Of a stretch of DNA of 64,000 nt, positions 33,366 to 43,551 are shown in pieces. The notes under the pieces were generated by a model. The model was not told the origin of the DNA and did no database searches. It saw only the letters and a list, made by a program, of their open reading frames with translations. Numbering within the stretch: the stretch's first letter is position 1; each line of letters starts with the position of its first letter. The DNA comes from Atopsyche davidsoni. Its lineage: Eukaryota > Arthropoda > Insecta > Trichoptera > Hydrobiosidae. Location: NCBI GenBank assembly GCA_022113835.1, contig JAILWY010000016.1, forward strand, positions 2,111,501 through 2,175,500. The letters run 5' to 3'. Position numbers and translations under genes: made by a program.

Positions 33366-34523
33366 ATGTCTGAAGAAGCTAGACTTAAACAGTGTCTCGG
33401 AGTTTACAAAAACTCTGAAGCAACTAAACAAGACGTTTTGAAGGTAATTCAGAAATACAAAACTCTCGTATTCAAGTCGGAACCTTTCACATTCAACGAT
33501 GGATCTTCTATGAACTTGGTCAATTTGGACGGTACGATTCCTGTCGTGTTCAAAGGGAACAGCTACAATATTCCTGTTTGTCTTTATCTAATGGATACCC
33601 ACCCAGACAATGCGCCTCTCTGCTACGTGAAACCCACTTCTGAAATGTCTATCAAAGTCTCCAAGTACGTGGACAATAACGGTAGGATATACCTTCCTTA
33701 CTTGCACAAGTGGCATCCGTCTGGCTCTAGTTTGCTGGGCTTGATCAAAGTTATGTGCGGTTCATTTAGTGAAACTCCTCCGGTATACTCAAGGCCAGCA
33801 GCTCCTAAGCAGCCGGCTTATGTTGGTTATATGCCTCATGAGATGTCTGGACCGTCTGGGTATCTGCCTTATCCCCCAGCGCCGTACCCAACTGGCGGTG
33901 GAATGCCTCAGTTCCCTATGCCTACTCCGTTCCCGCAGCCTATGGGAGGCTACCCACCTTATCCCGGCTATCCTCCACCTCAGCAGCCACCTATGCAAAA
34001 TGACAGCGGAGCGGGAACCATAGGTGAAGAACACATCACAGCCTCTCTTCGTTCTGCTGTAGAAGATAAATTAAAGCGTCGCCTGAGAGACCAATTCTCA
34101 CAAAACCAAGCCGAACTCGAAACTCTACGAAGAACACAACAAGAATTAACCGATGGTAAAGTTCATCTTGACGATATCTTAGGCAAACTACAACGAGAAC
34201 AAATAGATCTGGACAAAAATATCGGGATATTGCAGGAAAAAGAACAAGAACTAGAAAAGAGCATAGCTAATTTGACTGAACAAGATGGGGTGGATCCAGA
34301 TGAAGCTGTAATGACAACAACTCCGTTATATAACCAGCTGCTAAACGCTTTTGCTGAAGAAGCCACGACTGAAGATGCCATTTATTACATGGGAGAAGCC
34401 CTCAGGACCGGTGTTATCGATTTGGAATCATTCCTGAAGCAAGTGCGGGCATTGTCCCGCAAGCAGTTCACTTTACGTGCCTTGATGCAAAAGTGTCGTC
34501 AGAAGGCAGGTCTTGCATTCTGA
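33366..34523 (+). CDS. TSG101: TSG101, ESCRT-I subunit (Vps23), intronless
   Basis: This is the ESCRT-I core subunit that recognises ubiquitylated cargo and P(T/S)AP motifs on endosomes during multivesicular-body sorting and cytokinesis. One uninterrupted 385-aa frame. It has an N-terminal UEV domain (residues about 5-145, with YLPYLHKWHPSGSSLLGL around 109-126), an E2-like fold without the catalytic cysteine. A Pro/Gly/Tyr-rich linker follows (about 146-212, repeated PYP, GYPP and PMPTPFP). Then come a coiled coil (about 225-305) and the C-terminal steadiness box (about 318-385, ending QKCRQKAGLAF). The start ATG is preceded by an A-rich context. Length and domain order are normal for the family. 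The lack of introns contrasts with all its neighbours. Confidence 0.97.
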   Translation: MSEEARLKQCLGVYKNSEATKQDVLKVIQKYKTLVFKSEPFTFNDGSSMNLVNLDGTIPVVFKGNSYNIPVCLYLMDTHPDNAPLCYVKPTSEMSIKVSKYVDNNGRIYLPYLHKWHPSGSSLLGLIKVMCGSFSETPPVYSRPAAPKQPAYVGYMPHEMSGPSGYLPYPPAPYPTGGGMPQFPMPTPFPQPMGGYPPYPGYPPPQQPPMQNDSGAGTIGEEHITASLRSAVEDKLKRRLRDQFSQNQAELETLRRTQQELTDGKVHLDDILGKLQREQIDLDKNIGILQEKEQELEKSIANLTEQDGVDPDEAVMTTTPLYNQLLNAFAEEATTEDAIYYMGEALRTGVIDLESFLKQVRALSRKQFTLRALMQKCRQKAGLAF

Positions 34524-35045
34524 TCAACAAACTATTCTCTATCCCTGATTATAGTTTTGCATTACGCCTAGATATATATTTTTTAAACAGTTAGTTATCG
34601 CTATGAGGGCTATTATAAATTACCATGTGTTATTATGAAACAATTAATAATATTGTACTTTATAAATGATTGAGGTTATTGCTGTTGAGAATGTTCTTTT
34701 TAAAATATATATGAACCTAGATATTCTCATTTGAGTATCAACATTTTCAGAATTTGTTTTTGTTAACAATAAGAATAAACCGTTTATATATTAAGTATGT
34801 TTAACATGAGCATGTTTTAGTTATGTATTTTTTTGGTTTTTCGTTTTGTATATCCGCTTGATGAACAAAGAGATTTGAAATTATGATAAATGAAAATACG
34901 TTTGGATTATACCTGTATAGGAAATTTAATTTAGTCTCACTTGTGAATTGTATAATCATCGCACTGAAAGCAACATCTTTAATATACAGTTGTTGTACCT
35001 AAGTTGCAGGTATTTTTTAATAAAAATATTTTATTCTCAAACTGA
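34524..35045 (+). other. TSG101 3' UTR (inferred)
   Basis: AATAAA signals lie at 34774-34779 and 35019-35024. The second is followed by a T-rich stretch, so the transcript probably ends by about 35045. The interval from there to about 35500 is the gap before the 3' end of the convergent seryl-tRNA synthetase gene and shows nothing else. Confidence 0.5.
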
Positions 35046-35655
35046 TTTTTTATTGATATAAATTTCATACGATTTACCATATGCGTATACAACATTAATT
35101 ACTGTTACTATGTCGTAAATTGTGAAGGCATTAGTTATAGTTTTATGTTATTTAAAACCATTAACTTATTGCCATCGAGCCCCAAAAAAACTGATTATTG
35201 TTATTATCTTACCTGAATTTAGAAAACATCAATTTTGTATTATTGAATAATTGCGATTCAATAAAACAATATTATAAATTATATTTTGAGTTTTATTGTT
35301 AAATAAGTTTCAAAGGCAGCTCACAACGTAATATCACAGCGGCGTGTGTAATACAAAATCTTTAGGTGGTTGGGTTGCAGTTATAAAAATAAAATATTAT
35401 AAATAAATAAATGCAGCAATGGAAAAGGCTATGCACTATGTGGAAGATAACTTTTCTAACAGAATCATCCGAGTATTTTATAAAATTGCAAAAAGTAGGC
35501 TATATTTAAGTTACAATTTATTTATCTTACTAGCTCGAGAAATTGAAAGATAAGAGCACACCTAATTGCAATAATAAGTTTGAGCATTTCACATGTCTTA
35601 GCAAAAGTAAAACTATAAATAAGTAATTTTTAGGATAGTTGAAGTCATGATTAAA

Positions 35656-38600
35656 TCATGATTCGCCAGCGCCCTTCTTCTGCATGCCCTGCTGCTGCTT
35701 TTTTGCTTTCTTTGAGTTGGCCTCTTGTTCGATGGGAGCGGGCTTTACAAACGGGATGACATCTTTAAATTGAGGGGGCATCCATTGTTTAAGTACGTCG
35801 GGGACCTGAAATAACAAAAGAAAAGATAAATAACAGAACAATGGTACATGTTCTATGCAGTAATGCAAATCTAAGACAAAGGGGGATAATAAACCCCGGA
35901 ATATGGTCCTAGTGCCGGAACCGAAACGTCAAGAACAACGCATAGTTTTTTTTAGTAATATTATTATTTCAAGGCTTGGGTGCATTAAATTCAATTTAAT
36001 ATTTTAAACTCGATCATGTCATGTAATGGGTTGATTTTTATGTGATATACAACCTTGACTCCTTCCTCCGTTTGGTAGATCTCAAGAATGGCGCAGATAA
36101 CTCTGGTCGTTGCGCACATGGTGGCGTTGAGCATGTGTACGAAGTCTGTTGAAGCATTCATCTTTTTGGTTTGGCCGAACCTAGAAAAATACACTCGGTA
36201 AAAATGACAATGACAAAAATGAATCAAATGACTGCTTGATTTTAAGATTGAAGGTTATTGGAAGGTTGAAATTAGGGATGTTCATTGAAAATAGTGGAAG
36301 TATTGGTTTTGTAGGTCGCTTTGTCGCCTACACCACTTTTACCAAGATACAACTGTCTGATGTTCAATTAAGAATATTTTTTATATATTCCCTCTGTGAG
36401 TAAAAGACATCTAAATAATAATAAGTTGGTTGGTATATATAAATATTTGCACAAACCTAACAAGCAATCTTCTAGCTTGATATTCTAAGCAATTACTGCA
36501 GGACACAAGTTCTCTGAAAGCACTGGAGCCGGGGAACCAAGCTTCCAAGTCTAGCTTCTTGGAAGCGGCGTGATTGAGAGCACCTGAGACGATATTGACA
36601 ACCCTGTACGGGATACCGAGGGACTGACAGAACTTCTCGGCGTTTCCAATCATCTCGTCCATCATCTCCCACGAGGCGTTGTCATGCGGAGATGTGAGGC
36701 AGAACTGTTCCACCTTCTCGAACTGATGCACGCGGAAGATTCCTCGGGTGTCTCTTCCGTGAGACCCCACTTCCTGGCGGAAGCAGGTAGAAATGCCCGC
36801 ATATCTGACGAAAGGAATTAAATAGATGTTGCAATCTTAATATAATCTTTGTAGCAAAAATTTTCTATAACTAAATTTTAAGAACTTTTTTTATCATTTG
36901 CTTATTTTATTGAAAAAAAATATTTTTTATTTGTTTCAAAAACTGTAACAAAATTTATCAAATAGTCGGCTAGTCGAAGTTCCCCAGTTCGATTCCAGTC
37001 TAATGTAATTAGGCTCACGCTTGTTTCAGTCGGGCCAAACAGTTTTTATTGACTTTGCATGTCAATACATTTTCTAAATGTATATTTAATAATCATCAAC
37101 ATATAGCTGCGAATATTTAGTTGATACGTAGATCGTAGATGACAATTGATACCTGATTGGCAGAGATGATTCTGGAAGCCACTCGTCTCTATGATAGGCG
37201 GCAATGGGTTGTTCAGAAGTTGCGATCAGATACTTTTCCTCGACGCCTCCCTCATCCTTGTTTTCTGAACCTTTTCCAATGACTTTGTACAGCTCATCGT
37301 CAAACTGAGACAGTTGAGCTACTTCTTGCATGATCTATAAGTGAAAGAAAGGGGTTAGCGGTTGGTGCTCAGCTTGATATGTTTCTGGCATTTTCCGTGT
37401 TTTATACATCGGAGAGGTTTTTTCTATCCTTTTAAATTGAAAACAATTTTTACTGAAACAACATATGAATGATGTGCTCTTACTTCTTTACGCATGAAGA
37501 AAGGTGTGTAGAGAGGAGTGTACCCCTTTTCATTTAGTAAATGCAGGGAATGTTGAATAAGAGCATGCTCCAAGAACACAGCTGCTCCCTTCAAGTAATA
37601 TCCACGGCCCCCTGACACCACTGCACCCCGTTCTCCATCCATACCTAAATAAAAGGACAGAGCCTTATTGCGCAATCATTTATTATTATTTATTCATCTA
37701 TAAGCTATGTAGTACCAATGGCTTTCAATGTCGATCATGTAGAAAATTTTGTACATAGCTATTTTACCAAATTAACTGAAACTGCTAGTTTTATTAATAA
37801 ATTTTAATAGTAGACACAAATGTGACCCAAACTCGTGCCTGTTTATCCCATTTTTCTCTCTCAGGATTCTGAACTTCAAACTCAAGGCAGAAAGTGAAGT
37901 CTCAACCACTGAACAAACAAGCCAATATTTATGAATGGTATCAATCAAATAAGTTACAATGTTAAATAAAAAACACTTGTGTAAATACAAATAATATTAA
38001 TTGATTTTATTGTATTTGTCTGTAAATTTAACATGCAAATGATGTCTGGGATCTAAATATACTCCACCCTATAAATTTATTGCAGATAAAATTATTGTAA
38101 TATCCTTTGTGATATTAAAAAAAAATTGACATGATTATGTCAATAGTGTGTGGATTATTTATTATTGTTAAAATAGCTTCTTACCATCAATCATGTGGAT
38201 CAAGTCCACGTGTGAGTATTTTTGTTTTAATTCACAATCTCCAAAAGTTCTCTCTACTTTGTTTTCATCTTCATCATTGGAAACTGGCACACTCGCATGC
38301 AAGTGGTTACCGACTTCTCGGAGAGCGTTATTTCTTGTTTTCTCTGTAGCCAGCAGATCTTGATCATTCTGAACGATTGCAGCATCCACAAGAGCACGGA
38401 ACTACAAAAAGTATGTTGTTTTAGAAAATAAATGTATTTTATCAAACCATGCATAGCTAAAACTACGTTTTAAAAACATATAGACTTGTTATTAGCTGTT
38501 AAATTATTTTAATCTAGATTTCCTATCAGTTAAAGCAAAGTATAAACATTTAAATAAATATTATAAACTTGCACATCATTTTATTGCTGGATAAGCAAAT

Positions 38601-39119
38601 TCAATAAATCGTGCATTGCAAAATCAATCGTGCTACTTTAAAAGCATAGGTAATAATTATAATGAATCTAGAAAGTAACGGACGATATGCTCTAACTTAT
38701 GTACGAAACTGAGATAATTTTATAAATAATCAAAATTACGGTTAGTTTTAATGTGATTTTGAAGAGAAATATGAATATAATTTATGTTTTTAATTTACCT
38801 TTTTGATTTGGTTAACAGTGATTGCTTTCAATGCATCGGCAGTGACATTTTCCGGATCATTTGTGATGGAATCTGGAAGGGGCTCACTTTCGTCTCCTTG
38901 CGGTTGCTTCTTCTTCATTTTATCACCGATCTCCTTGCTGCAAACATTCTTCAACTTATTCCAGTTGTCGGCTTTATGCCGAAGCTGTCTCCAAAGAGTA
39001 TCTTGCTCGATGACTGTGTTTACTAGAGCTACATCTTTGAACCTCTTCGTCTGATTTTCTCTAACTTTATTAGGATTTCCGCCCTTGTCTTCTCTGAATA
39101 GATCTAAATCCAGAACCAT
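35656..39119 (-). CDS. SerRS: Cytosolic seryl-tRNA synthetase, complete
   Basis: This class II synthetase charges tRNA-Ser (and tRNA-Sec where present). Minus-strand exons: 39119-38799, 38401-38185, 37644-37484, 37334-37153, 36804-36457, 36180-36054 and 35805-35656; phases agree and give 501 aa. The start [14 protein letters not shown] is the conserved eukaryotic SerRS N-terminus. The N-terminal helical tRNA-binding arm is followed by the catalytic core, with [30 protein letters not shown], the motif-2 region [14 protein letters not shown] and the motif-3 region [20 protein letters not shown]. The C-terminus is the lysine-rich animal extension (SKKAKKQQQ). An in-frame ATG at 39203 could add 28 residues but lies upstream of the conserved start. 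Polyadenylation is probably at TTTATT 35522-35517 (AATAAA on the minus strand). Confidence 0.97.
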
Positions 39120-39443
39120 CGTGAGATAATTTAAGACTTGAAATTCAGCCGGACCGTTCAAAAACGTGGCGCACGAACTGTCAGCGCGGCGAAAATGACG
39201 CAAGTTTTGTATGAGAAAAGTGAAATGTCAATCATAGTACCAATGAATAATAGACTATTACATATCTAATTGATCACATCAAATACATGATTAAACTTTA
39301 GTAAATTAATTTATAAACGCTATAATTTATTCAAATAAAATCACTTCACGCTTGCATCAATTTTTAAACAAATAAATTTATATTGTAAACTTATTGCGCT
39401 ATTTGAATTAATTATTTCATATTTTTGTACGATTTTATTTTAA

Positions 39444-39753
39444 TAAATAAAATAAATTTAAAAAAACACCATAGCCATCTGACTATCTCTATATATTTTG
39501 ATTTAATATGCAAATTAAAAAAATAATCAAGTAGACATTTCGTAATAATGATTTTATTTATTATTTTTATTTTGTACTAAGCTCATATGTTCATTCTGCA
39601 TAATGATGGAAATTTACATCAAAACATTTTTAATAAAAAAAAAATACTTCCATAAATCAAAGATTTTTTCTTTTATTTTTCCCATTACCTAGAGGTCTAA
39701 TAACATGTGTATGATTTTTTTTACAAAAAAAAATTAAATCATGCAATGAAGGG
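39444..39753 (+). mobile_element. 310-bp TTAA-bounded repeat, copy 1
   Basis: It is bounded by TTAA at 39440-39443 and 39754-39757. The same 310 bases, differing at one visible position, recur at 42903-43212 with the same TTAA boundaries while the outer flanks are unrelated. Shared exact ends at two sites show a discrete inserting unit. The right end (CCCTTCATTGC in reverse complement) resembles piggyBac-like termini, which also use TTAA, but the left end is not its inverted copy. It is AT-rich and non-coding. Confidence 0.75.
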
Positions 39754-39760
39754 TTAATTT

Positions 39761-39895
39761 ATTTTTTTATATATATTTTTATATATATATTTATATTTTT
39801 ATATATATATATTTATTTTATATATATATTTATATTTTTATATATATTTTTATATATATATATATTTTTATATATATATATTTTTCATATATTAT
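39761..39895. repeat. A/T microsatellite (tatatatttt)n
   Basis: About 135 bases are composed only of A and T in irregular units of tatatattttta and variants. It lies directly downstream of the TTAA-bounded repeat copy 1. It is likely to be length-polymorphic and prone to assembly error. Confidence 0.9.
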
Positions 39896-40122
39896 AAACG
39901 TTTAATATTGACCTGGCTAGATAATATTTTATCATTAGCCTTAACCACGTTGTCTCTGGACATTTGTTTTGAAGTTGATTCAAATTATTGACGTTGACGG
40001 TTGCGAGATAATTTGCAATTGCTTTGTATCTACTCTATAGTTGCTATTTTAATGATGATTTTATGTATTGTACATATTTCGTGTTGGTAACAAAGTTTAG
40101 TTTCATAACAACTATAAAAAAT

Positions 40123-40144
40123 TATATATATATATATATATATA
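40123..40144. repeat. (TA)n microsatellite
   Basis: About eleven TA units lie immediately upstream of the start codon of the small gene at 40171, so probably within its promoter or 5' UTR. Confidence 0.85.
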
Positions 40145-40170
40145 CATAAAATAACGAACCTCTTTAAAAA

Positions 40171-40861
40171 ATGGATATATCAGATAAAAATAAAACTTCT
40201 TCGGTTTCCGCGTCTCATGACTTAGAAACTTCTAAACCAATCATTGTAAATAAATTGAACGAAATTGCCGATATCTTTCTGTAAGTAGATACATATATTT
40301 ACATACTTTATTTAAATAATTATAACAGTGTACTACATCGTTTTGTTTTCTCAGAAATGAAGAGTTGAACAAAGAGTTTGGACTAAGAGAACACAAAGTA
40401 AACTGGACAAGGGTGAGGACGATACTCAGTAGTGAAGTACGCCAAATGCTTTGCGAAGAATGGAATGAAATGTGGGAAACTGAAAACATACCTGACTTGC
40501 ACCAACGATTTCAAGAAATTATAGCCAGTACACCTACATCTGAAACTGCATGGTAAGTACCACTAGACGGTGCTTGTTTCGTTATTTGTTTATTCAGAAT
40601 TCGTGTAAACTAAAATATTATGATACTATTTTAGTACCTTACCATATCACTTGGCAAACTGTCTTTTTTGATAATTACCCCCATGTGGCAACAACTCATC
40701 AATAAATTGTATCAATTTCACAATTGAAGCTTACAGACTAGCACAATTTATTAATTTATAGTTATATATTTCAACGTTTTAGGAGACCAACAACTGGAGA
40801 CATTGCTTTACAGATACGGCAACTAGATGCTAAACTACTACTGAACGCCCCTACCCGGTGA
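40171..40861 (+). CDS. Small three-exon protein, weakly Nnf1/PMF1-like (kinetochore?)
   Basis: Exons 40171-40280, 40355-40552 and 40783-40861 have GT-AG borders and agreeing phases. They encode 128 aa ending NAPTR at TGA 40859-40861. The protein is acidic and helical in the middle (NWTRVRTILSSEVRQMLCEE). The pattern of an acidic helix followed by TSETAWRPTTGD resembles the Nnf1/PMF1 family of the kinetochore Mis12 complex, in which ...AWRPSG follows a similar helix. The match is short and the N-terminus is shorter than usual, so this is tentative. The frame continues openly after the TGA for 30 codons to TAA 40952-40954, and that TAA overlaps an AATAAA at 40950-40955. The annotated end may therefore be a premature or read-through stop. 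The splicing is convincing; the identity is not. Confidence 0.6.
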
Positions 40862-40954
40862 GAGCCACTGCCCGAGCGCCCGAGAAATTTTGATTGGTTT
40901 CATCGAATGCAAAAGTACATCGATCATCACGGAGAATATTTTGAAAAGCAATAA
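40862..40954 (+). other. In-frame extension after the TGA of the small Nnf1-like gene
   Basis: Directly after TGA, 30 codons stay open in the same frame (EPLPERPRNFDWFHRM ... HHGEYFEKQ) and end in TAA. Codon choice and composition look coding, unlike the AT-rich flanks. TGA is one C-to-T change from CGA (Arg) at a CpG. This could be an ancestral C-terminus cut off by a nonsense allele, a read-through product, or a sequence error. Confidence 0.5.
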
Positions 40955-40961
40955 AACCATA

Positions 40962-41351
40962 TTTAAGAGTCAATGATAGTTATTTTATTTTATTCCGGAT
41001 ATATAAATAGCAGCCCTCGTATAAGAAATCAAAATTTAAGGTTGGAGGTGGGAATAGGTGGGAAGTAAAGTATTAAGATTGCAGAATGTATGAAGAGGTA
41101 TTTGAACCATAAATATTGATTTCTTATATGTAGAAAAGAATACCAACAATAAATGGAAACATCGAATTAAAAAATTGTAAATTTTACAAACAATTATAAA
41201 GATTACAAAAAATATATATTCTTTATTTCGATACACAATAAAAAAAAAAAAGTATAGAAATAAAATTCAAAGAAGAATAAACAAAGAATAGAAACAAAAT
41301 TTAAATATTGAGTATAAAATTTGTCATGGAGAAAAACGTTAATTTTAGATA
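40962..41351. other. AT-rich stretch upstream of the zinc-finger ORF
   Basis: A-rich sequence with many aataaa and gaaacaaa motifs and no ORF. An acceptor-like ttaattttag lies at 41349-41350, immediately before the ATA ATG of the following ORF, so a 5' exon could splice in here. Confidence 0.4.
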
Positions 41352-41759
41352 ATGAACCGCAGACATAACAACCCCGCCTGCGCCTCCACGCCGCCTACAG
41401 CCTCAAACAGTCAAAGGTGCCCCATCTGCCCCTTTACTACGAACAATCCGAGCACAGTTAAACGTCATCTATCCACTCACACCAGATTAAAATTATATCA
41501 ATGTAATGTATGCAGAAAATCATTCACCCGTCTCGACAACTTTAAGAGACACGTATATGAAGTTCACCAGCACAGAATAAGGGGGCACCCCGCCCCCCCG
41601 TCTTCTAGCGCTGAACTCCTCGCTCCGGCCTCTCCGCCGACCGCCGCGGACGTCTCCGCCACCGCCTCCCAGTCGCCTATTTTCTATTATTTACATTATA
41701 TTATATTGTTAATTATAATTTTATGTTTTATTTTAATGTTGAAATTGTCATTAATCTAA
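41352..41759 (+). CDS. Two-finger C2H2 zinc-finger ORF with hydrophobic tail (uncertain gene)
   Basis: A single open frame of 135 codons. It contains two canonical fingers, C-x2-C-x12-H-x3-H (CPICPFTTNNPSTVKRHLSTH) and C-x2-C-x12-H-x4-H (CNVCRKSFTRLDNFKRH then VYEVH), joined by the usual TRLKLYQ-type linker. A Pro/Ala/Ser-rich GC-rich stretch follows, and then about 25 hydrophobic residues (YIILLIIILCFILML) that could be a membrane segment or just AT-rich 3' sequence read in frame. The fingers are intact and suggest nucleic-acid binding. The ORF sits in a repeat-rich island, so it may be a transposon-derived or terminal exon rather than a whole gene. The protein is not recognised. Confidence 0.5.
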   Translation: MNRRHNNPACASTPPTASNSQRCPICPFTTNNPSTVKRHLSTHTRLKLYQCNVCRKSFTRLDNFKRHVYEVHQHRIRGHPAPPSSSAELLAPASPPTAADVSATASQSPIFYYLHYIILLIIILCFILMLKLSLI

Positions 41760-41811
41760 TCAGCCTAATATATTTTCTAATCATTTAGTTAAAGAGTCCT
41801 TGTTTGCTTAC

Positions 41812-42529
41812 TGTAGTGATAATAACACAAGAGGCGTGAGGTACAAGTCTTTATTATGAAACACAGTACAATTATCAGATCAAGTCACGACGCCGCGCGT
41901 CCTCTGTCCGATGTCAAAACCGTAATGGCCGTTCGCCGCATAGCATCCCCTAGAGCGGACCCTATGTTGGCAATGTTCTGGACACCGTAGACTACATGCC
42001 ATGCTATAACATATTAACGTACAAAGTACTCAATAATTTGATGTCTGTTACAGTTAAAGTAATTGATGCTTAAATCCTGAACAATTACTGCGATTAAGAG
42101 ATGTGTCACGCATCATAAAACAACCCTTTCAAAACGCTAAGTCTTCAAATCTCACCCTTAAGCCGATTTTATAATTCTGCATTATTTCTACTCAGTTAGA
42201 TGGTATTCAGCGCAAACAGAGTCAGTAGACGGAGATGTCTGAATCAAGGATGGCTGAATTAAAAGCCTTATGAATGGGAGAAGGATGGTGGGTGGAAGGT
42301 TCACGTTTACTGTAGTTGTACCTATTGTCCCTGAAGTGACGCGTTCCTGATAAAGCTTCTAATATGGATCAACTACGTTTAAACTTTACAGGGCTCGTTT
42401 AATACATATAATCAGAAAGTTGATTTAAAAAAAACACTGTGAAACTTATACGCACAGGAAGATCATCAAAAATCCATCTTACTCGACTAATATTTTGTAG
42501 GATGTAGAAGGACTCGTGGACCCGCTACA
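41812..42529 (-). mobile_element. Possible solo LTR, minus orientation
   Basis: On the minus strand the block begins TGTAGCGGGTCC and ends TATTATCACTACA (TG...CA ends with 5-bp inverted TGTAG/CTACA). AATAAA (41855-41850) lies about 38 bases before the end, as expected for an LTR polyadenylation signal. The interior near 41880-42010 is GC-rich and open on the minus strand. The flanking five bases (CTTAC and CTATT) do not form a perfect duplication, and no second LTR or internal region was seen. Confidence 0.35.
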
Positions 42530-42902
42530 CTATTTCCCCATTAGAAAATCATGAGTACCAGCCAGTGAAATTGTCTCATCTGAGGAAAAGCACTTGATAA
42601 AGAAGGTAAAAATTATTACGAGTGCTTAATTTTATTTTCAAATGTCAAATTACCCCGGAAATAGTTATAAAGGACTTGCATGAAAGCACGCGGACGCAGC
42701 CTTTGTTTTTCGCTCCGTTTGCATTGGAAATGTTTTCTTCCGATTGAGTAGCGTTTAATTCATGCACATCGGACCATTTAAATGCAGCACAGCCTATCGA
42801 AGAGCTCTGGAGGCTGCATCGAAAAAAAGGGGAGAGAAAAATACAGAGACACGTCCGCCAGGGGCTGCACGTGTTCCATTTGTAAGAGACGTCGCGGTTT
42901 AA
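42530..42902. other. Spacer between the candidate LTR and repeat copy 2
   Basis: Moderately GC-rich at its right half (about 42780-42895), with short ORFs on both strands but no recognisable domain. It probably belongs to old repeat DNA. Confidence 0.35.
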
Positions 42903-43212
42903 TAAATAAAATAAATTTAAAAAAACACCATAGCCATCTGACTATCTCTATATATTTTGATTTAATATGCAAATTAAAAAAATAATCAAGTAGACATTTC
43001 GTAATAATGATTTTATTTATTATTTTTATTTTGTACTAAGCTCATATGTTCATTCTGCATAATGATGGAAATTTACATCAAAACATTTTTAATAAAAAAA
43101 AAATACTTCCATAAATCAAAGATTTTTTCTTTTATTTTTCCCATTACCTAGAGGTCTAATAACATGTGTATGATTTTTTTAACAAAAAAAAATTAAATCA
43201 TGCAATGAAGGG
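42903..43212 (+). mobile_element. 310-bp TTAA-bounded repeat, copy 2
   Basis: This is the second copy of the element at 39444-39753, in the same orientation and of exactly the same length. It is bounded by TTAA at 42899-42902 and 43213-43216. The only difference I see is one T/A change in the run before acaaaaaaaaa near its right end. Such identity implies recent insertion or duplication. Confidence 0.75.
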
Positions 43213-43439
43213 TTAAAACAACTACGAAAAATTTTTTTTTTCAAATTAATTGTATGCTTATTTTTTATATTTAAGCCAGTATTTTTTTTTAGCAAACAGT
43301 GCTATAAATATTTTAAACAATAATTTTATAATGTTATTGCAAGTTGGCACTTTATATTTTTTCTTTATGGCAAGCTATTGTTGATGGTGTTGTCTGTAGA
43401 ACCGCAGTGCTGCCAACAACGTGACATCAGCTAATCCTC

Positions 43440-43551
43440 CTACTTGTCAAATGTCAAATTGGTAATTTGGTTTTGCGGTAGGCGAATGTCGACGTCGGGT
43501 ATAATTTTAGTTTTTGTAAACTTTGAATATTGCGCAGATTAACCAATTACG
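43440..43551 (+). other. Probable non-coding first exon of Rme-8
   Basis: A donor (ttacg|gtgagtcc, GT at 43552) lies about 300 bases upstream of the acceptor attgcag (43855) that precedes the Rme-8 start codon. The sequence before it is less AT-rich than its surroundings and includes CGACGTCGGG. This makes a sensible 5'-UTR exon and promoter; the transcription start is not determined. Confidence 0.4.

Larger units (their letters stand above)
39204..40170. other. Spacer between divergent SerRS and the small Nnf1-like gene
   Basis: This holds the promoters of both genes, one copy of a 310-bp TTAA-bounded repeat (39444-39753), a long T/A microsatellite just downstream of it, and a (TA)n run just before the next start codon. 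No gene is supported. Confidence 0.55.

Noticed and set aside
36945..37040. tRNA-like gene or SINE head (contains gttcgattcc, a B-box match)
   Set aside because: No matching A box, acceptor stem or anticodon arm could be folded around it. A similar but weaker phrase near 470 suggests chance or a very decayed SINE.
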